This document shows positions 10,601-20,434 of a stretch of 30,230 nucleotides of DNA, piece by piece (within the stretch, counting starts at the first letter, position 1; each line of letters begins with the position of its first letter). The notes below the pieces were generated by a model, which searched no databases, was not told where the DNA came from, and worked only from the letters and a program-made list of their open reading frames with translations. The stretch covers positions 1 through 30,230 of the forward strand of contig CAXKVV010001170.1 in NCBI GenBank assembly GCA_964058805.1, read 5' to 3'. Both the position numbers and the translations under genes were made by a program. This stretch comes from Schoenoplectus triqueter (taxonomy: Eukaryota > Streptophyta > Magnoliopsida > Poales > Cyperaceae).

Positions 10601-10997
10601 ATTTTGTTATTTAATTTCCAGTTGTGTTGTGCTTCTTGTCAATATCTCTTATTTTTGTTCCAGCACTGAGCCATGAATACAATAAATAACAACTGACATT
10701 ATCAATGTTAAAGTTAACGCACTCATATGGCTGTAACCTTGATGATGGTAATAATGTTATTGCAGTTATATCATGCATTAGCAAGGGTTGACAACAAATC
10801 TTACTCTGCAGGGCTTGTGTAGAATATGGAGGTTTTTCATGAAATAATAAGTTTTCCCTATTATCATACTATGGATAACTTTTGATTTGTAGGCGGTAAG
10901 AGCAATGATCCCAGATGGGACTCGCCACATAAGCCTGCTTGCTTTTGGCCAAAAAGCAGGGACTGAAGATGAGGAAATAGTTGATGAAGTATTGTGA
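1668..10997 (+). CDS. RECA1: Chloroplast RecA recombinase (RECA1 type), 13 exons, 424 aa
   Basis: Nuclear gene for the plastid homologue of bacterial RecA, an ATPase that pairs homologous DNA strands during plastid genome recombination and repair. Exons by splice site and frame: 1668-1886, 2763-2854, 2967-3042, 3245-3307, 3384-3513, 3972-4057, 4162-4287, 4710-4814, 5240-5299, 9780-9842, 9972-10048, 10451-10523, 10893-10997. All junctions are GT-AG, all phases agree, and there is no internal stop. Residues 1-70 are rich in Ser, Pro and Arg, as in a plastid transit peptide. Walker A GPESSGKT lies at 132-139, Walker B-like DLICIDS at 205-211, and the L2/INQIR region at about 244-262. The C-terminus is acidic. 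The length fits the plant family (about 440 aa). Intron 9 (5300-9779) is enlarged by a retrotransposon insertion. The opening MDS and the [14 protein letters not shown] stretch resemble Arabidopsis RECA1, so I favour plastid over mitochondrial RecA. The exact ends of exons 1 and 13 are the least certain. Confidence 0.93.
5376..5429 (+). repeat. 54-bp direct repeat flanking the gypsy insertion, left copy
   Basis: This copy runs from ATGCTTGGTCTGGACTG through a T-rich tract to TTACCTCATTACT and abuts the TG terminus of the left LTR. The right copy is 9374-9427, the same length, with one substitution (T to C). A gypsy integration normally duplicates about 5 bp, so 54 bp is not an ordinary target duplication. 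Confidence 0.9.
5429..5951 (-). repeat. Full LTR (3' LTR in element orientation)
   Basis: Runs from TGTAATGTCCCAC to AAGCTGTGACA on the plus strand, with TG..CA termini, 523 bp. The adjoining internal sequence 5952-5963 reads TGGGAGGGGTAA on the minus strand, a typical polypurine tract directly before a 3' LTR. The segment 5591-5935 is repeated at 8622-9370. Confidence 0.88.
5952..5963 (-). other. Polypurine tract of the gypsy element
   Basis: TGGGAGGGGTAA on the minus strand, immediately upstream of the 3' LTR in element orientation. This is the usual plus-strand priming site in LTR retrotransposons. Confidence 0.7.
5964..7330 (-). pseudogene. Decayed gypsy integrase with chromodomain-like C-terminus
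   Basis: On the minus strand, broken frames give in order: a zinc-binding segment near 7060-7150 ([13 protein letters not shown], then [14 protein letters not shown]), the catalytic core start near 6930-7030 ([13 protein letters not shown] and [12 protein letters not shown]), and a chromodomain-like tail near 5970-6090 ([21 protein letters not shown], then LEDKLGL). The reading frame runs on into the 3' LTR. Multiple stops and frame changes separate these parts, so no functional integrase can be made. Boundaries are approximate. Confidence 0.8.
7450..8620 (-). pseudogene. Decayed gypsy reverse transcriptase and RNase H, 5'-truncated
   Basis: An open stretch 7961-8647 encodes reverse transcriptase from [20 protein letters not shown] onward, with the catalytic-type FFDDILVYS and the [14 protein letters not shown] segment, followed by the RNase H start. 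There ETNAS replaces the usual ETDAS, which removes the expected catalytic Asp. RNase H remnants continue to about 7450 in other frames. The first codons of this open frame (8621-8647) come from LTR sequence, because an internal deletion fused the LTR to the middle of reverse transcriptase. Everything upstream in the element (gag, protease, N-terminal polymerase) is absent. Confidence 0.85.
8622..9373 (-). repeat. Partial LTR (5' LTR in element orientation), interrupted
   Basis: Positions 8622-8668 and 9072-9370 align with the full LTR from about 5596 to 5935. The segment matching 5429-5595 is missing on the reverse transcriptase side. The outer 14-16 bp (GTCAATTCAAGCTGTGACA in the intact LTR) is replaced by CCCCA before the 54-bp flanking repeat. 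A 403-bp foldback element splits it. Confidence 0.85.
8669..9071. mobile_element. 403-bp foldback MITE, Mutator-like (9-bp target duplication)
   Basis: Begins GAGTGAGGCTATGGTGCTTC and ends with its near-perfect reverse complement. The arms pair over about 190 bp each (8669-8858 with about 8883-9071), leaving a loop of roughly 25 bp. The 9-bp word ATCACTCTT flanks both sides (8660-8668 and 9072-9080), as expected for Mutator-superfamily transposition; the sister LTR contains a single matching site. The arm includes a 16-bp perfect palindrome, GTGCTTCGCGAAGCAC. No coding capacity, so it needs a transposase in trans. Superfamily assignment rests on the target duplication length and long terminal inverted repeats. 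Confidence 0.88.
9374..9427 (+). repeat. 54-bp direct repeat flanking the gypsy insertion, right copy
   Basis: Same sequence as 5376-5429 with a single substitution. The unique intron sequence resumes with TTGTAAACTAAGG at 9428. Confidence 0.9.
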
Positions 10998-12189
10998 TTA
11001 ACTTCTTTGATGGCAACTAGGGGAGATGCAATTTTGATGCCGCTCGTGCTTCTTGTTGTTGATGTTGTAAAATTAGGGTTGCTCTGGCTATTGGCTGAGC
11101 GATCAATTTTGGGTTTTGAGAGAGGAGGGCATGGCTGGACGGGGTGGGGGCTTTTCCTAATTTGGGGCGTGTGAGAGGGCTTTCATCCCTCTCTGCCAAG
11201 CCAGCCTTTTTGTAATTTAAATTAGGGCTTATAACTTGCAACAATATAATTAGTTTTAATTGCTCGACTGCTTTAGTGATTTTGCTTTATTTGATGTGCA
11301 ATCTTCCTTTATTGTTAGGCCGTATAAAAGCTGAAAGTTGGTAATTCATCTCATGCATAACATAGTGACATGGCTCGATTGCTGCTGTCAAGTATACGAG
11401 AAGTATTTCCAAGTTCAGATCATATGAGAAGTCTTTGATAGCTTTATGCAAGACTAGAGCTCAAATAATTGTAATAATATTTCCATACCTCTAAAAGTCT
11501 GTTTTATTTTGTTTTTGGAAAATTTCACCTGCTGTCTGCAACTGCAAAAAAATACTGTTTTATTTTATGTTTTTGGAAGATTTCACCTGTCGTCTGCAAT
11601 TGCAAAATATTTCAGATAACGCTGAAACTTTGTGCAGAATGTGGATGTACCATAAGCAGTTTAACGAGAGCTGGGTGACCTGGGTCACATTTTCAATTTT
11701 TAGGTATACTAGCGTTGTAGTGATTTTTTTATTTAGATATAGAAAAATATCATATGATAATATATATGTTATTTTAATATAGAAAAGATCAATAAATGCA
11801 AGATCAATTATAGATTTTATATAATTGATGTAATTTAATGGAGGAATATTTCTCTCAACATTTAATTCATTTTCTCCTATATGGCAAATAAATGGAGAGG
11901 AATATAAAATAATGGACGTTATCGTATTCGTTTGATTAGTCAAAATTAATGTAAATTATTAGATGAGGAGTATTCTGAAATATAAAAAATTTGAAGAAAA
12001 TGATAAAAAATGGACATATTTAATTCTTAAGTGCTTTATATAATAGTATAGATAATAAAGTGACGAATGTTGTTTTATAGGAATATACATGTCTACCATC
12101 ATGTTTGTTAATTAACTTCTATGGACTATATAGCTCGTCAAACTTGAATTAATTGGATTTCAAGCAGTAGTAAAATCTTGGTTGTCAAA
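10998..12189. other. Intergenic region downstream of RECA1
   Basis: The first part (10998 to about 11350) is the probable RECA1 3' UTR, relatively G/T-rich. After 11640 the sequence is AT-rich with no coding signal I trust. Open frames on both strands here (for example 11560-11943 minus) are low-complexity Ile/Tyr/Asn-rich translations of AT DNA. The only structure is the 56-bp tandem duplication listed separately. Confidence 0.5.
11499..11610 (+). repeat. 56-bp tandem duplication
   Basis: The segment starting CTGTTTTATTTTGTTTTTGG at 11499 and containing GAAAATTTCACCTG and GTCTGCAACTGCAAAA is repeated from 11555 with a few substitutions and a small insertion. It lies in or just beyond the probable RECA1 3' UTR. 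No function is apparent. Confidence 0.8.
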
Positions 12190-13042
12190 AGAATAGACCT
12201 GCATTTCTCGAGGTTTTGATTTAAATGCTTCAAGCATTTTTAATCCTTTAGGGACTTTCATATAAATATCATTATTGAGTGATCCATATAAATAGGCTGT
12301 GACAACATCCATGAGACGCATTTAAAGGTTATCAGTGATTGTGAGACTGATTAAAAATCGAAGAGTTATTGCATACACTATAGGTGAATACGTTTCTTCA
12401 TAATCAACTCCTGATATTTATGTAAAACCTTGTGCCACCAGCCTTGCTTTATATCTTACGATCTCATTTTTCTCATTTTTTTATTGCAAATATCCACTTG
12501 TAACCTACAGGGTTAACATTTTTAGGAGTTAAAATTACAGGTCCAAAAACATTTCATTTTTCAAGCGAATCTAATTCAGCATTCAGGGCATCTTTCCATT
12601 TTGGCCAATCATTTCTGTGCATACACTCTTCTGAAGTTTTTGGCACATAACATTCCTCATTTATCACTTCAATTACTATATCATATGCAAAAATTTTATC
12701 AACACGTGTTTCATTTTGATTCCATATTATACCATTCTGTACATAATTTATTGAGATCTCATAATCATTCAGTGCCTGATTTTCTTTTGGAACTTTATCA
12801 ACAACCTCTTCTGGGGTTCTACTTCTAATCTCTTCTGGGATTTTACTGACAATCTCTTCTGGAATTTTATCGGTAACTTCTGTTAGAGTTACACCAACTG
12901 CATTATTTTGCACTTTCCTGTTTCGTAGATTTTTGTCTTTGAAACCGATTGGTCTTCCATATTTTCTTTGTATAGTAACCTCTGCTGGGGTTATATCAAT
13001 TCGAGTATGTGCATTTAAAGCTGGTATATATGATTTAGTCAC
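12190..13042 (-). pseudogene. Copia integrase end and N-terminal reverse transcriptase relic
   Basis: Open stretch 12554-13042 (minus) reads through the integrase-polymerase spacer, including repeated IPEEI/VSKIPEE units, and reaches HRNDWPKWKDALNAELDSL, the usual lead into copia reverse transcriptase. Below 12554 broken frames give NPVGYKWIFAIKK, YKARLVAQGF, VDYEETYSPI and RLMDVVTAYLYGSL. The catalytic YVDD region and everything beyond are absent. Confidence 0.8.
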
Positions 13043-14577
13043 TCATTTTGTATCTATAAATGTATATGGTAACTCATTTGTTATTCTTTACAAATGTATA
13101 ATCTTTTGAACTTCCAGTTCACATTGACCACTCCGGGGATCAAGATAAGATATTGATGATGCATTCTAAGTTACTTATTTTTCTAACTTTTCTTTTTTTC
13201 CCCCTAAGATTGGGAATATTATCTCATCAAATTGACAATCAGTAAAACAAGCTATAAAAACATGTCTAGTTAATGGTTCTAAATATTTAATAATTGATGG
13301 AGAGTGAAAACCAATATAAATTTATAATATTCTTTGTGGTCCCATTTTTGTGCGTTGTGGAGTAGAAATTAGAACATACACAGCACAATCAAAAATTTTA
13401 AGATGGGACAAGTTTGGTTCTCTTCTAGAGACCAATTGTAATGGAGAAAATTTATGAGATGCAGTTGATTTTAATCTAATAAGTGCAGCAACATGTAATA
13501 TGGTATGTCCGCATGTAGAAGATGGTAGATTATATTTCATAAGTAATGATCTAGCAATCAGTTATATTTTTTAATTAATGATTCAACTAAACCATTTTAT
13601 GTATGTACATGAGCAACTGGATGTTCTACCTTAATCCCAATTGACATACAATAATAATTAAAAGAGTGGGATGTAAACTCTCCTGCATTATCAAGTCGGA
13701 TACTCTTAATTTGATAATCCAGAAAATTTGCTGTCAATTAGATTATTTGTGCTAATAGCCTAGCAAATGTAACATTTCTTGTAGATAATAGACAAACATG
13801 TGACCATCGAGTTGATGCATCAATTAAAAGCATAAAATATCTAAATGGTTCACATGGAGGAGAAATAGACCCATAAATATCTCTTTGAATTCTCTACAAA
13901 AATAAAAGAGATTCATTTTCAATTTTATTTTTAGATGACATAATTATCAATTTTCCAAGAGAGAATGCTACATATTTTAAATCTTTTGATAATAGAATCT
14001 TCAGATCCTTTAGGGGATGTCCATTTACACTTTCAATTATTCTCCTCATCATAATGTTATCTGGATGACCTAACCTGTCATGCCACAGATAAAATATTTT
14101 CGTGTCATGTATATTTGATTTTATTGAACTTATGTTCGTACAATATAGTCCAGATGATAAAGTTTTCATCTTTTCCAATATGATCTTTTGACCATAATTA
14201 AGTGTTGTAATTTGAAGATATTCAATGCTATTTTCAGTCATGGTTTTGATATGATAACCATTACGCCGAATATCTTTAAAACTTAGTAAATTTCTTTTGG
14301 ATTTACTAGAGCATAATGCGTCATTTATAATTAATTTTGTTCCTTCAGGTAATAAAATACAAGATCTTTTAGAACCTTCAATTAAGTTACTAATATCAGA
14401 AATTATATTAACATGTATCTCTGTAGGAGACATTTGAGAAAAATATTTCTTGCTTTTTAATATAGTATTTGTTGTTCCACTGTCTACTAGACATTCATCT
14501 CTAATACTTGTCATTGCTCTGTTGGAGCCTTCAATCATATTCTTTTTCCTTAGAACAAAAGAAATATACAAAATCAA
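13043..14577 (-). pseudogene. Copia protease and integrase relic
   Basis: Open stretch 13894-14577 (minus) starts in the protease with DECLVDSGTTNTILKSKKYF, where DSGTT is the aspartic protease active-site motif, and runs to the integrase zinc-finger start YLWHDRLGHPDNIMMRRII. Broken frames below 13894 give RWSHVCLLSTRNVTFARLLAQ and SIRLDNAGEFTSHSFNYYC, the integrase core. A further segment, 13322-13540, carries NLPSSTCGHTILHVAALIR and LSHLKIFDCAVYV. Multiple in-frame stops show it is non-functional. Confidence 0.85.
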
Positions 14578-14654
14578 ATTTAAAGAAACTAATTTTATTC
14601 ATGAGAAACATAAACTTACAACATAAAACTGAACTAAAATAAATAAATAAAAAC

Positions 14655-15635
14655 TTAGTTCATAATATTTATTTCTTTATCAACATTCTCAAAGAAATCA
14701 GAAACATCTAGGTGTGTATCCATGAGTAAATCACTTGACTCATTTTTAATAAAATTTATTTCTACTTTGTTTTCATTTTTCTTGATGGATACTTGGTAAA
14801 GTTCAACTAAATGTTTGGGAGTACGACATGTGCGTGACCAATGGTTTATCATACCACATCTATAATAACTACCTTCAGACTTTTTAGAAGATGGTGAATT
14901 TTTTCTTTTCATATCTCACCACATTGTTGTCATTTGATTTGGAATTATGACCTTCACGTCGCCAAACATTATTGTGACCACGTCCACGACCTCTTCTGGG
15001 GCCGCGACCACGTCCTCGACCACGATTTCCTTTAAATGATGTTGCATTCGCTTCAGGGAATGATGTCGCATTTGTTTCCGGAAATGGACTAGAGCTAGTG
15101 GACCGTGATTGATGATTTTTCATGAGAAGCTTATTATTTTGTTCCGCAACAAGAATACATGATATCAATTCTGAATATTTTTTAAAACCACGCTCCCGAT
15201 ATTGTTGTTGTAGGAACAAATTCGAAGCATGAAATGTGGAAAATATTTTTTTAACATATCTTCATCAGTAATATTTTCTCCGCATAATTTTAATTAAGAA
15301 GTTATGCAAAATATTGCGGAATTATATATTCACCCACATATTTAAAATGTTACAAGCTTAAATGAATCCATTCATAACGAGCTTTTAGGAGGAACACTTA
15401 TTTTTATGGTCATATTTTTCACCGTTAAATATTAAATTTTTAAATCCTCATAGAGATGATGACGGAGGAATATCATTGTTTTGGCTTTCTCCTACGGAGA
15501 GGTCTTATTTTCATCTTTTATTGTATCTCTAAAATTATTTACGGTAAGATGAATCTCAGCATCGAGAGTCCATGGGAGATAGTTCTTGCATGATATATCA
15601 AGGGCAACAAATTCAAGTTTAGTAAGATTTATCAT
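14655..15635 (-). pseudogene. Copia gag relic with RGRGRG tract and zinc knuckle
   Basis: The probable start codon is at 15635 (minus), followed by MINLTKLEFVALDIS, a typical copia gag opening. Stops interrupt the front half. The open stretch 14884-15219 gives QQQYRERGFKKYSELISCIL, then an Arg-Gly tract (GNRGRGRGRGPRRGRGRG). A second stretch, 14655-14912, carries a zinc knuckle YRCGMINHWSRTC in which the first Cys is Tyr. Degenerate and not expected to make Gag. Confidence 0.82.
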
Positions 15636-15784
15636 AACGACTACAAAATAAAAATATTACTAATATTAATAAATTTAATCGAACATCCATTAATGAAAAT
15701 TACTAAAGAAAAAAATATTAATAATTTCATATCATTAAGAGAAAAGATTAGAGACATTATATTTATTTGTTTATTTATCTAATT

Positions 15785-16003
15785 GATAACTTATGGTTAT
15801 CATTTTAGTTGAATAAAATAATAACTTTCGGTTATTAAGTATATCGATAACTTCGGGTTATTAATTATAACACATTTTGATAAAAATTTCAATTATCAAA
15901 TACAATGACTTATGACCATTAAAAGTATCAATAACTTCTGGTTATTGAATAAATAAAAAAATATTTATGGTATTTACTTATTTTATCATTCTCTTCGGAG
16001 AAT
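15785..16003. repeat. Series of small inverted repeats in the copia leader
   Basis: Four copies of an imperfect palindrome of the form ATAACTT-NN-GGTTAT occur at 15785-15801, 15820-15836, 15846-15862 and 15929-15947, with a decayed fifth near 15905-15919. A different perfect hairpin, ATTCTC-TTCG-GAGAAT, lies at 15988-16003. All fall in the untranslated leader between LTR and gag. Seen directly; a role in RNA folding, packaging or priming is only a guess. Confidence 0.7.
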
Positions 16004-16188
16004 AAAAATATTAGTCTAATCCTATATAAGAACAATTTCATTAAGAAAATATATATTATAATTAATGGTAAAATGATAAAATATAATCTAAAGTGTATCT
16101 CTTTTTAGAGATAATCTTACGATAATATGATTATATCAATCTCGTGTTTCTACTATAAAACAAACTTCTGTCACAACTCAACTAGATA

Positions 16189-16206
16189 GAAGTCGTACTG
16201 ATAACG
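16189..16206 (-). other. Probable primer-binding region of the copia element
   Basis: Directly next to the LTR terminus in element orientation; the minus strand reads CGTTATCAGTACGACTTC. Position is what a tRNA primer-binding site requires, and TATCAG is shared with the initiator-Met tRNA type site TGGTATCAGAGC. The match is partial. Confidence 0.45.
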
Positions 16207-16455
16207 TGTTATAAAATAAAAATAGAAGTCAAAAATTGTGAGAGACTAAAATCTTATTTCTATATTATCTCTGAGATATATGATAATCAATAACATACAA
16301 ATCTCTATTTATAGGTTAGAAAAATATCATATAATAAAGAAGAAAGTTAATATAAAATTAAATTTAGAATTAAGAAGATAAAAAAAATAAAAAAATATCT
16401 ATCATTATGAGAGGAGAAAAAAAAATGAAATATCTATCATTAATATTTTATAACA
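16207..16455 (-). repeat. 5' LTR of the copia element (249 bp)
   Basis: Bounded by TGTTATAAAAT and ATTTTATAACA, an 11-bp perfect terminal inverted repeat with TG..CA ends. Its inner edge abuts the primer-binding region and leader. No second copy is visible on the other side of the element. Confidence 0.8.
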
Positions 16456-16867
16456 ATCTCAATGTATTTTCTACCTCTCAAAGAAAACAAAAAATATATA
16501 AATATAAAATTAAATCTCCAAACATATTTTTAATATGAAAATTACTTTAAACAATTGAATCGGTATTTAAATTTGAAAATAAAAGATATTACGTAAAATA
16601 AGAAGCATGTTGAAACAATATACGTGTATAGCACCAAATAACAATCGCAATGCCAAAATGGATCATGAACACATGGGAGAAGAATAAATGATTAATCACA
16701 ATACTAGAATCAACATATAAGTAATGAATTCATCTTTAACAAATTTCTTGAAAGTCCAATTGAAATGAAATTTTCTTCTAGATTTGATACATAATAGCTA
16801 TTGTATCACTGCAGTAGCTTATAAATTATCCTTTATACATATATGTTTAGTTGCTTATTTGAAATTC
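16456..16867. other. AT-rich spacer between copia LTR and VPS2 3' end
   Basis: About 410 bp of AT-rich sequence which must contain the VPS2 3' UTR and polyadenylation region on the minus strand. I see no further gene or clear element in it. Confidence 0.4.
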
Positions 16868-19800
16868 TTAGAGCCGACGCAAAGAAGCCAGCCTCTTCTC
16901 CAAGTCATCAATCTCCGAAGAGGACTCTGGGCCCACCGTTGCAGCAGGAGCGACATTCCTATAGAAATAAGGAGTTTCTTCATTATACAATTTTCATTGA
17001 CCAGCATTTTACTTTTAAATATACACCATGACAAACTTTTTTTTTTATAGAAAAAACATACCGGGGACTAGCAGTAACAGTTTCTGTCTTCTTGTTTGTA
17101 GCAGCTATACGTCCCTTAGGAGCTGCAGATAGCTGAGAAAATTGAACAGGATCAAAGGAATGAGTAAAGAAAAATAATGCAATTATGAAACTTTAAAGGA
17201 AACAAATTTTCTGTATGTTTCACCTGAGAAGCAACACCAACACCAATCTCATCCAACACCTGATGACAGTAAAAGGAGATCACAGTAAATATATTGTTAC
17301 AACACAATAGTACACATTCTAGAATTCAGCTACTATTTCCAAATCAGTTGATTTTGGCCAGTACACATGCTGAGATATGATAGGGGGTGGCAGATGGACA
17401 AACAAAAAGAAGTAAAGATCCAAAATTGACTCCCAATTAGGTCCCAAAATAACCTACAATTGTACATCTCAGCCACATATTATACTTCAATTAATCCCTG
17501 CTTTGGCTTTGTTATCCCTCATTTGTCTGACAATGATCATGGAGAGGCTTTAATTTAGTTCCATTTTGCACCAAACCTTAATTGATTGCTTTTACATTCA
17601 AGAGAAGTATCTGGGATTATGAGAGCTTTAAACTCGAAACATGGATTTCCAGTACCTTTCGTGTTCCTCTGCAACTCTAACATGAAAAGGAAATGCTCTT
17701 TAAAAATAATGGTTTAAGGTTAAAACCTGATTTGTCAGTTCCTCTGTTTCTTCCTCAGCATTATCTTTATCGAGAGTTTCATCTATAGTCTCTGACATCA
17801 TCTCAATCTGGCAAAAGCATTAAAAAAAGTGATTACTTGCCCTATAGCTTAGTAAGCCTGAAAAAGAACCAATGAAAAAAATGATACCATATTTTACACT
17901 ATCTACATCTAATATAAAACAAACAGGGTTAACATAGTGTATAATGACTGCAATGCCTCTGAAACTTTCTTCAGATAACTGTCCAAACAGATTCACTGAG
18001 TCTACAAGCTCAAAACTTTCCACATTAACCACTCCTAACAAGTTGGACGTTGCTTGATGTATTAGCTGAATCATTGAGTGCAAATTACAACCTAGGCAAA
18101 CACATGCATTTCTAAATCCATACCACAGCATACAATGACGCAACCTTAGATATGATGTGAATGTGCATCCATTCATCAAAAAGCAAAATATACATGAAGC
18201 TGGAAAACAAGGTCAACTAAACAGCTCAACATATTATGTTTAACACCACATAATGATAAGTGTCATAGCATTAGGAACCATGCAAAATGTCACCTATATG
18301 TCTGAAAAGAGTTGGGACATAGTTATTATTCTGAAGTTGAATTTTACAGCAAAATTATTTTCTGTAAATGTTTCAGAAAATATGAAGCATTTCTCATTCT
18401 TCAGGAAAAACGTAGAAAATTCTGTTTCAGCAGAGGCATTACATGTATTGCTCATTATAGTAAAAGAAAATAAAATAAATCAAAGAGACTTATTTTACCG
18501 TCATATCAAGCTGCATTGACTGCTTCTGAAACTCCTTCATGATCTTCATTTGCTTCGCAGGCTCCATTTGCTGAAATTGCAAGTGTCCAATTGTAAAATA
18601 AGATCCATCTAAACCACAAGAAGCAATTGAAAACTTGGCTTTGAATGCATTGGTGCTTCAATAAACCTCAATGATCTAATTTAAGCCAATTAAACATATT
18701 AAAAATACAGCCGATCAAGTTTAGTGTATTATAGTCTAACTTCACCCGCAATTCAAACTTAACTTATTTACAATTGACCTGAATTAGCCCATTAGGCAAT
18801 TCAGAATTCACTAATTTGGTCATTGAACCACATTTGTGCTTACCTGATCGAGGATTGGTTTGTAACGATGGCCATTCATTAAGCATCAATAAACAAAAGA
18901 GTTGAGGTGACTAAAATTGGTTACAGCAGCCACCAGGCCACAAACTGATAAGTCAAGGCTATCCATGGTTTGACAATAATATGTAGTTTATCAACATTTT
19001 TACCTTGTTCATAGCAGCCATGGCTTTGTTTGCTCCTTTCATACCGGTTGAAATTGAAGTTGTTGCATACATAGCCTGAGAAAAATTAAGTCAAATAAAA
19101 TTAGCATTACAGTTCTGAACTTAAATGATCATCTACCATTCAGTATTCACAGGCCCATCATCGTGTTTCTAAAAGTTCTTTGTCTACATAAACAGAAAAA
19201 ACCATGGCAGAACCAGTACTGGTACAAGCATGGTACCATAGATCTCAAAGCATGAGAAATATCTGTGTTCAGCACCTGTGTATGAGTAGCAACACCTCTA
19301 ATCTGTGCACGAGTTCCTTGCAAATTTGTAATTTGTTGTCTAAGCCGGACTAGTTGCCGTGCCAATATTCGAGTAGCAGCCTACAAGTTTCAGAATTAAG
19401 TATTTTACTGAGCCAACTAAGCTTTTAAGAAGTAACACACTGACATGTTAATATATAAATCGGTTTGAGATGAAGTAATGAAGTAATCTTGCCTCATTGC
19501 CAGTTTGTGCAGTCTTTTTTATCTCAGCCACAAGCTTTTTCTCCTGAAAATAATGGTCAAAGTAAGAAAAATGAAACAAAACAAAAAAAATAATAAAGAC
19601 CAAATAAGCAAATTGTGAACCTCCAACTGTAGTGATGCAATTTCTCTCTCAACATCTGAATATGTAAGAAATATAGTTAGTAAACACAAAAAAAGGTCCA
19701 AATTTCTTTAATTCTCGAATAGGTAAGGTTACTGAGATTATCTTCTGTTGAGATAAAGGTCACATTAAGTCCTACATAATGGTAAATTTCTGACACAATT

Positions 19801-20434
19801 ATGGGCAAAACTGGACTAATTTACACAAACGAAGGTAGGTTCCAGTAAAAGCCTTGCTGGTTTTGGAATTCTATTGACCAATAGTCCAATATTCGAGGTC
19901 TACAACTCCAATTTTATACTATGCCTAAATGAGTCCAGAATAAACCTAAAATGGAAATGGTAAAAGCTTTCTAGTGGTTACAACTTACAAGTACATGCTC
20001 TAGAGTCTACACGAGAGTAGTTTCAATAATCAAATTGTTATTTGACATAAAAAAAAAATCGTGTGCTTACTTCTTGTAGCAACGCCCATTTCTCTTTTGC
20101 TCGTCCTTAGAGCTTCTGAAAAATTGTCGCGGAAATGAATTAGATGAACAATAAGAGCGGAGTACTAAAAACAAAAAATAGATAAACCCTAAACCTACAA
20201 AATAAAAATAAAAATAAAAAGCCCTAACACCACTAAAAGAAACAGTAGGTCGAAGAGGTGGGTTCCTTTCTTTCTTTCTTTCTTTTTCATTGCCCCTTGA
20301 ACAAAATAGGAAAGCACGAAAAAGAAAAATTAACTGGAACGAGTGAATAACGAAATAAAGAAAAGCAAATTCCAACAAAATCAACAAGAAATCCTCGCAC
20401 CTTTCGCTGACACTTTCTTCTTGAAAATATTCAT
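16868..20434 (-). CDS. VPS2.2: ESCRT-III subunit VPS2.2/VPS2.3 type (CHMP2B-like), 11 exons, 230 aa
   Basis: Subunit of the ESCRT-III filament, which acts on endosomal and other membranes in sorting, scission and intraluminal vesicle formation, and is taken apart by the VPS4 ATPase. Minus-strand exons: 20434-20401, 20115-20071, 19655-19621, 19543-19493, 19380-19276, 19075-19004, 18570-18499, 17807-17727, 17259-17224, 17132-17062, 16958-16868. Phases agree throughout. The start MNIFKKKVSAKEALRTSKRE is the standard basic Snf7-family N-terminus, followed by LARQLVRLRQQITNLQG (about 61-77) and an acidic segment (IDETLDKDNAEEETEEL). The C-terminus DDLEKRLASLRRL (218-230) is an MIM1-type motif that binds the MIT domain of VPS4. 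The pattern fits the plant VPS2.2/VPS2.3 branch rather than VPS2.1; which of the two is uncertain, so the symbol is tentative. Intron 4 appears to use a GC donor. Confidence 0.92.
20262..20288. repeat. (TTTC)n microsatellite in VPS2 intron 1
   Basis: A run of about six TTTC units in the first coding intron of VPS2. A second (TTCT)n run is at 20586-20605 in the presumed leader or promoter. Confidence 0.8.

Larger units (their letters stand above)
12190..16455 (-). mobile_element. Decayed Ty1/copia retrotransposon, 3'-truncated
   Basis: In element (minus) orientation: 5' LTR 16207-16455, primer-binding region 16189-16206, AT-rich leader with small inverted repeats (about 15636-16188), gag from 15635, protease, integrase, and reverse transcriptase that breaks off near 12190 after a motif like MDVVTAYLYGSLNNDIYMKV. 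The order protease-integrase-reverse transcriptase defines copia. RNase H, the rest of reverse transcriptase, the 3' LTR and hence the target duplication are not found to the left. Frames are broken in several places. It lies between the convergent 3' ends of RECA1 and VPS2. Confidence 0.88.

Noticed and set aside
1668..10997. RecA homology suggesting bacterial contamination
   Set aside because: The gene has 12 GT-AG introns, an N-terminal transit-like extension and neighbours that are plant genes. It is a nuclear plastid RecA gene.
11017..11244. 75-codon minus-strand open frame after RECA1
   Set aside because: Antisense to the likely RECA1 3' UTR, with no domain or family resemblance.
11640..12189. 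Possible 3' LTR of the copia element
   Set aside because: Searched by eye for the TGTTATAAAAT and ATTTTATAACA termini and the LTR body. Only generic AT-rich similarity (AGAAAAATATCATAT) was found.
17820..18519. Open frames at 17820-18179 (-) and 18253-18519 (+)
   Set aside because: Both lie in the VPS2 intron between exons 17727-17807 and 18499-18570 (the second runs into the latter antisense). No domain and no splice support.
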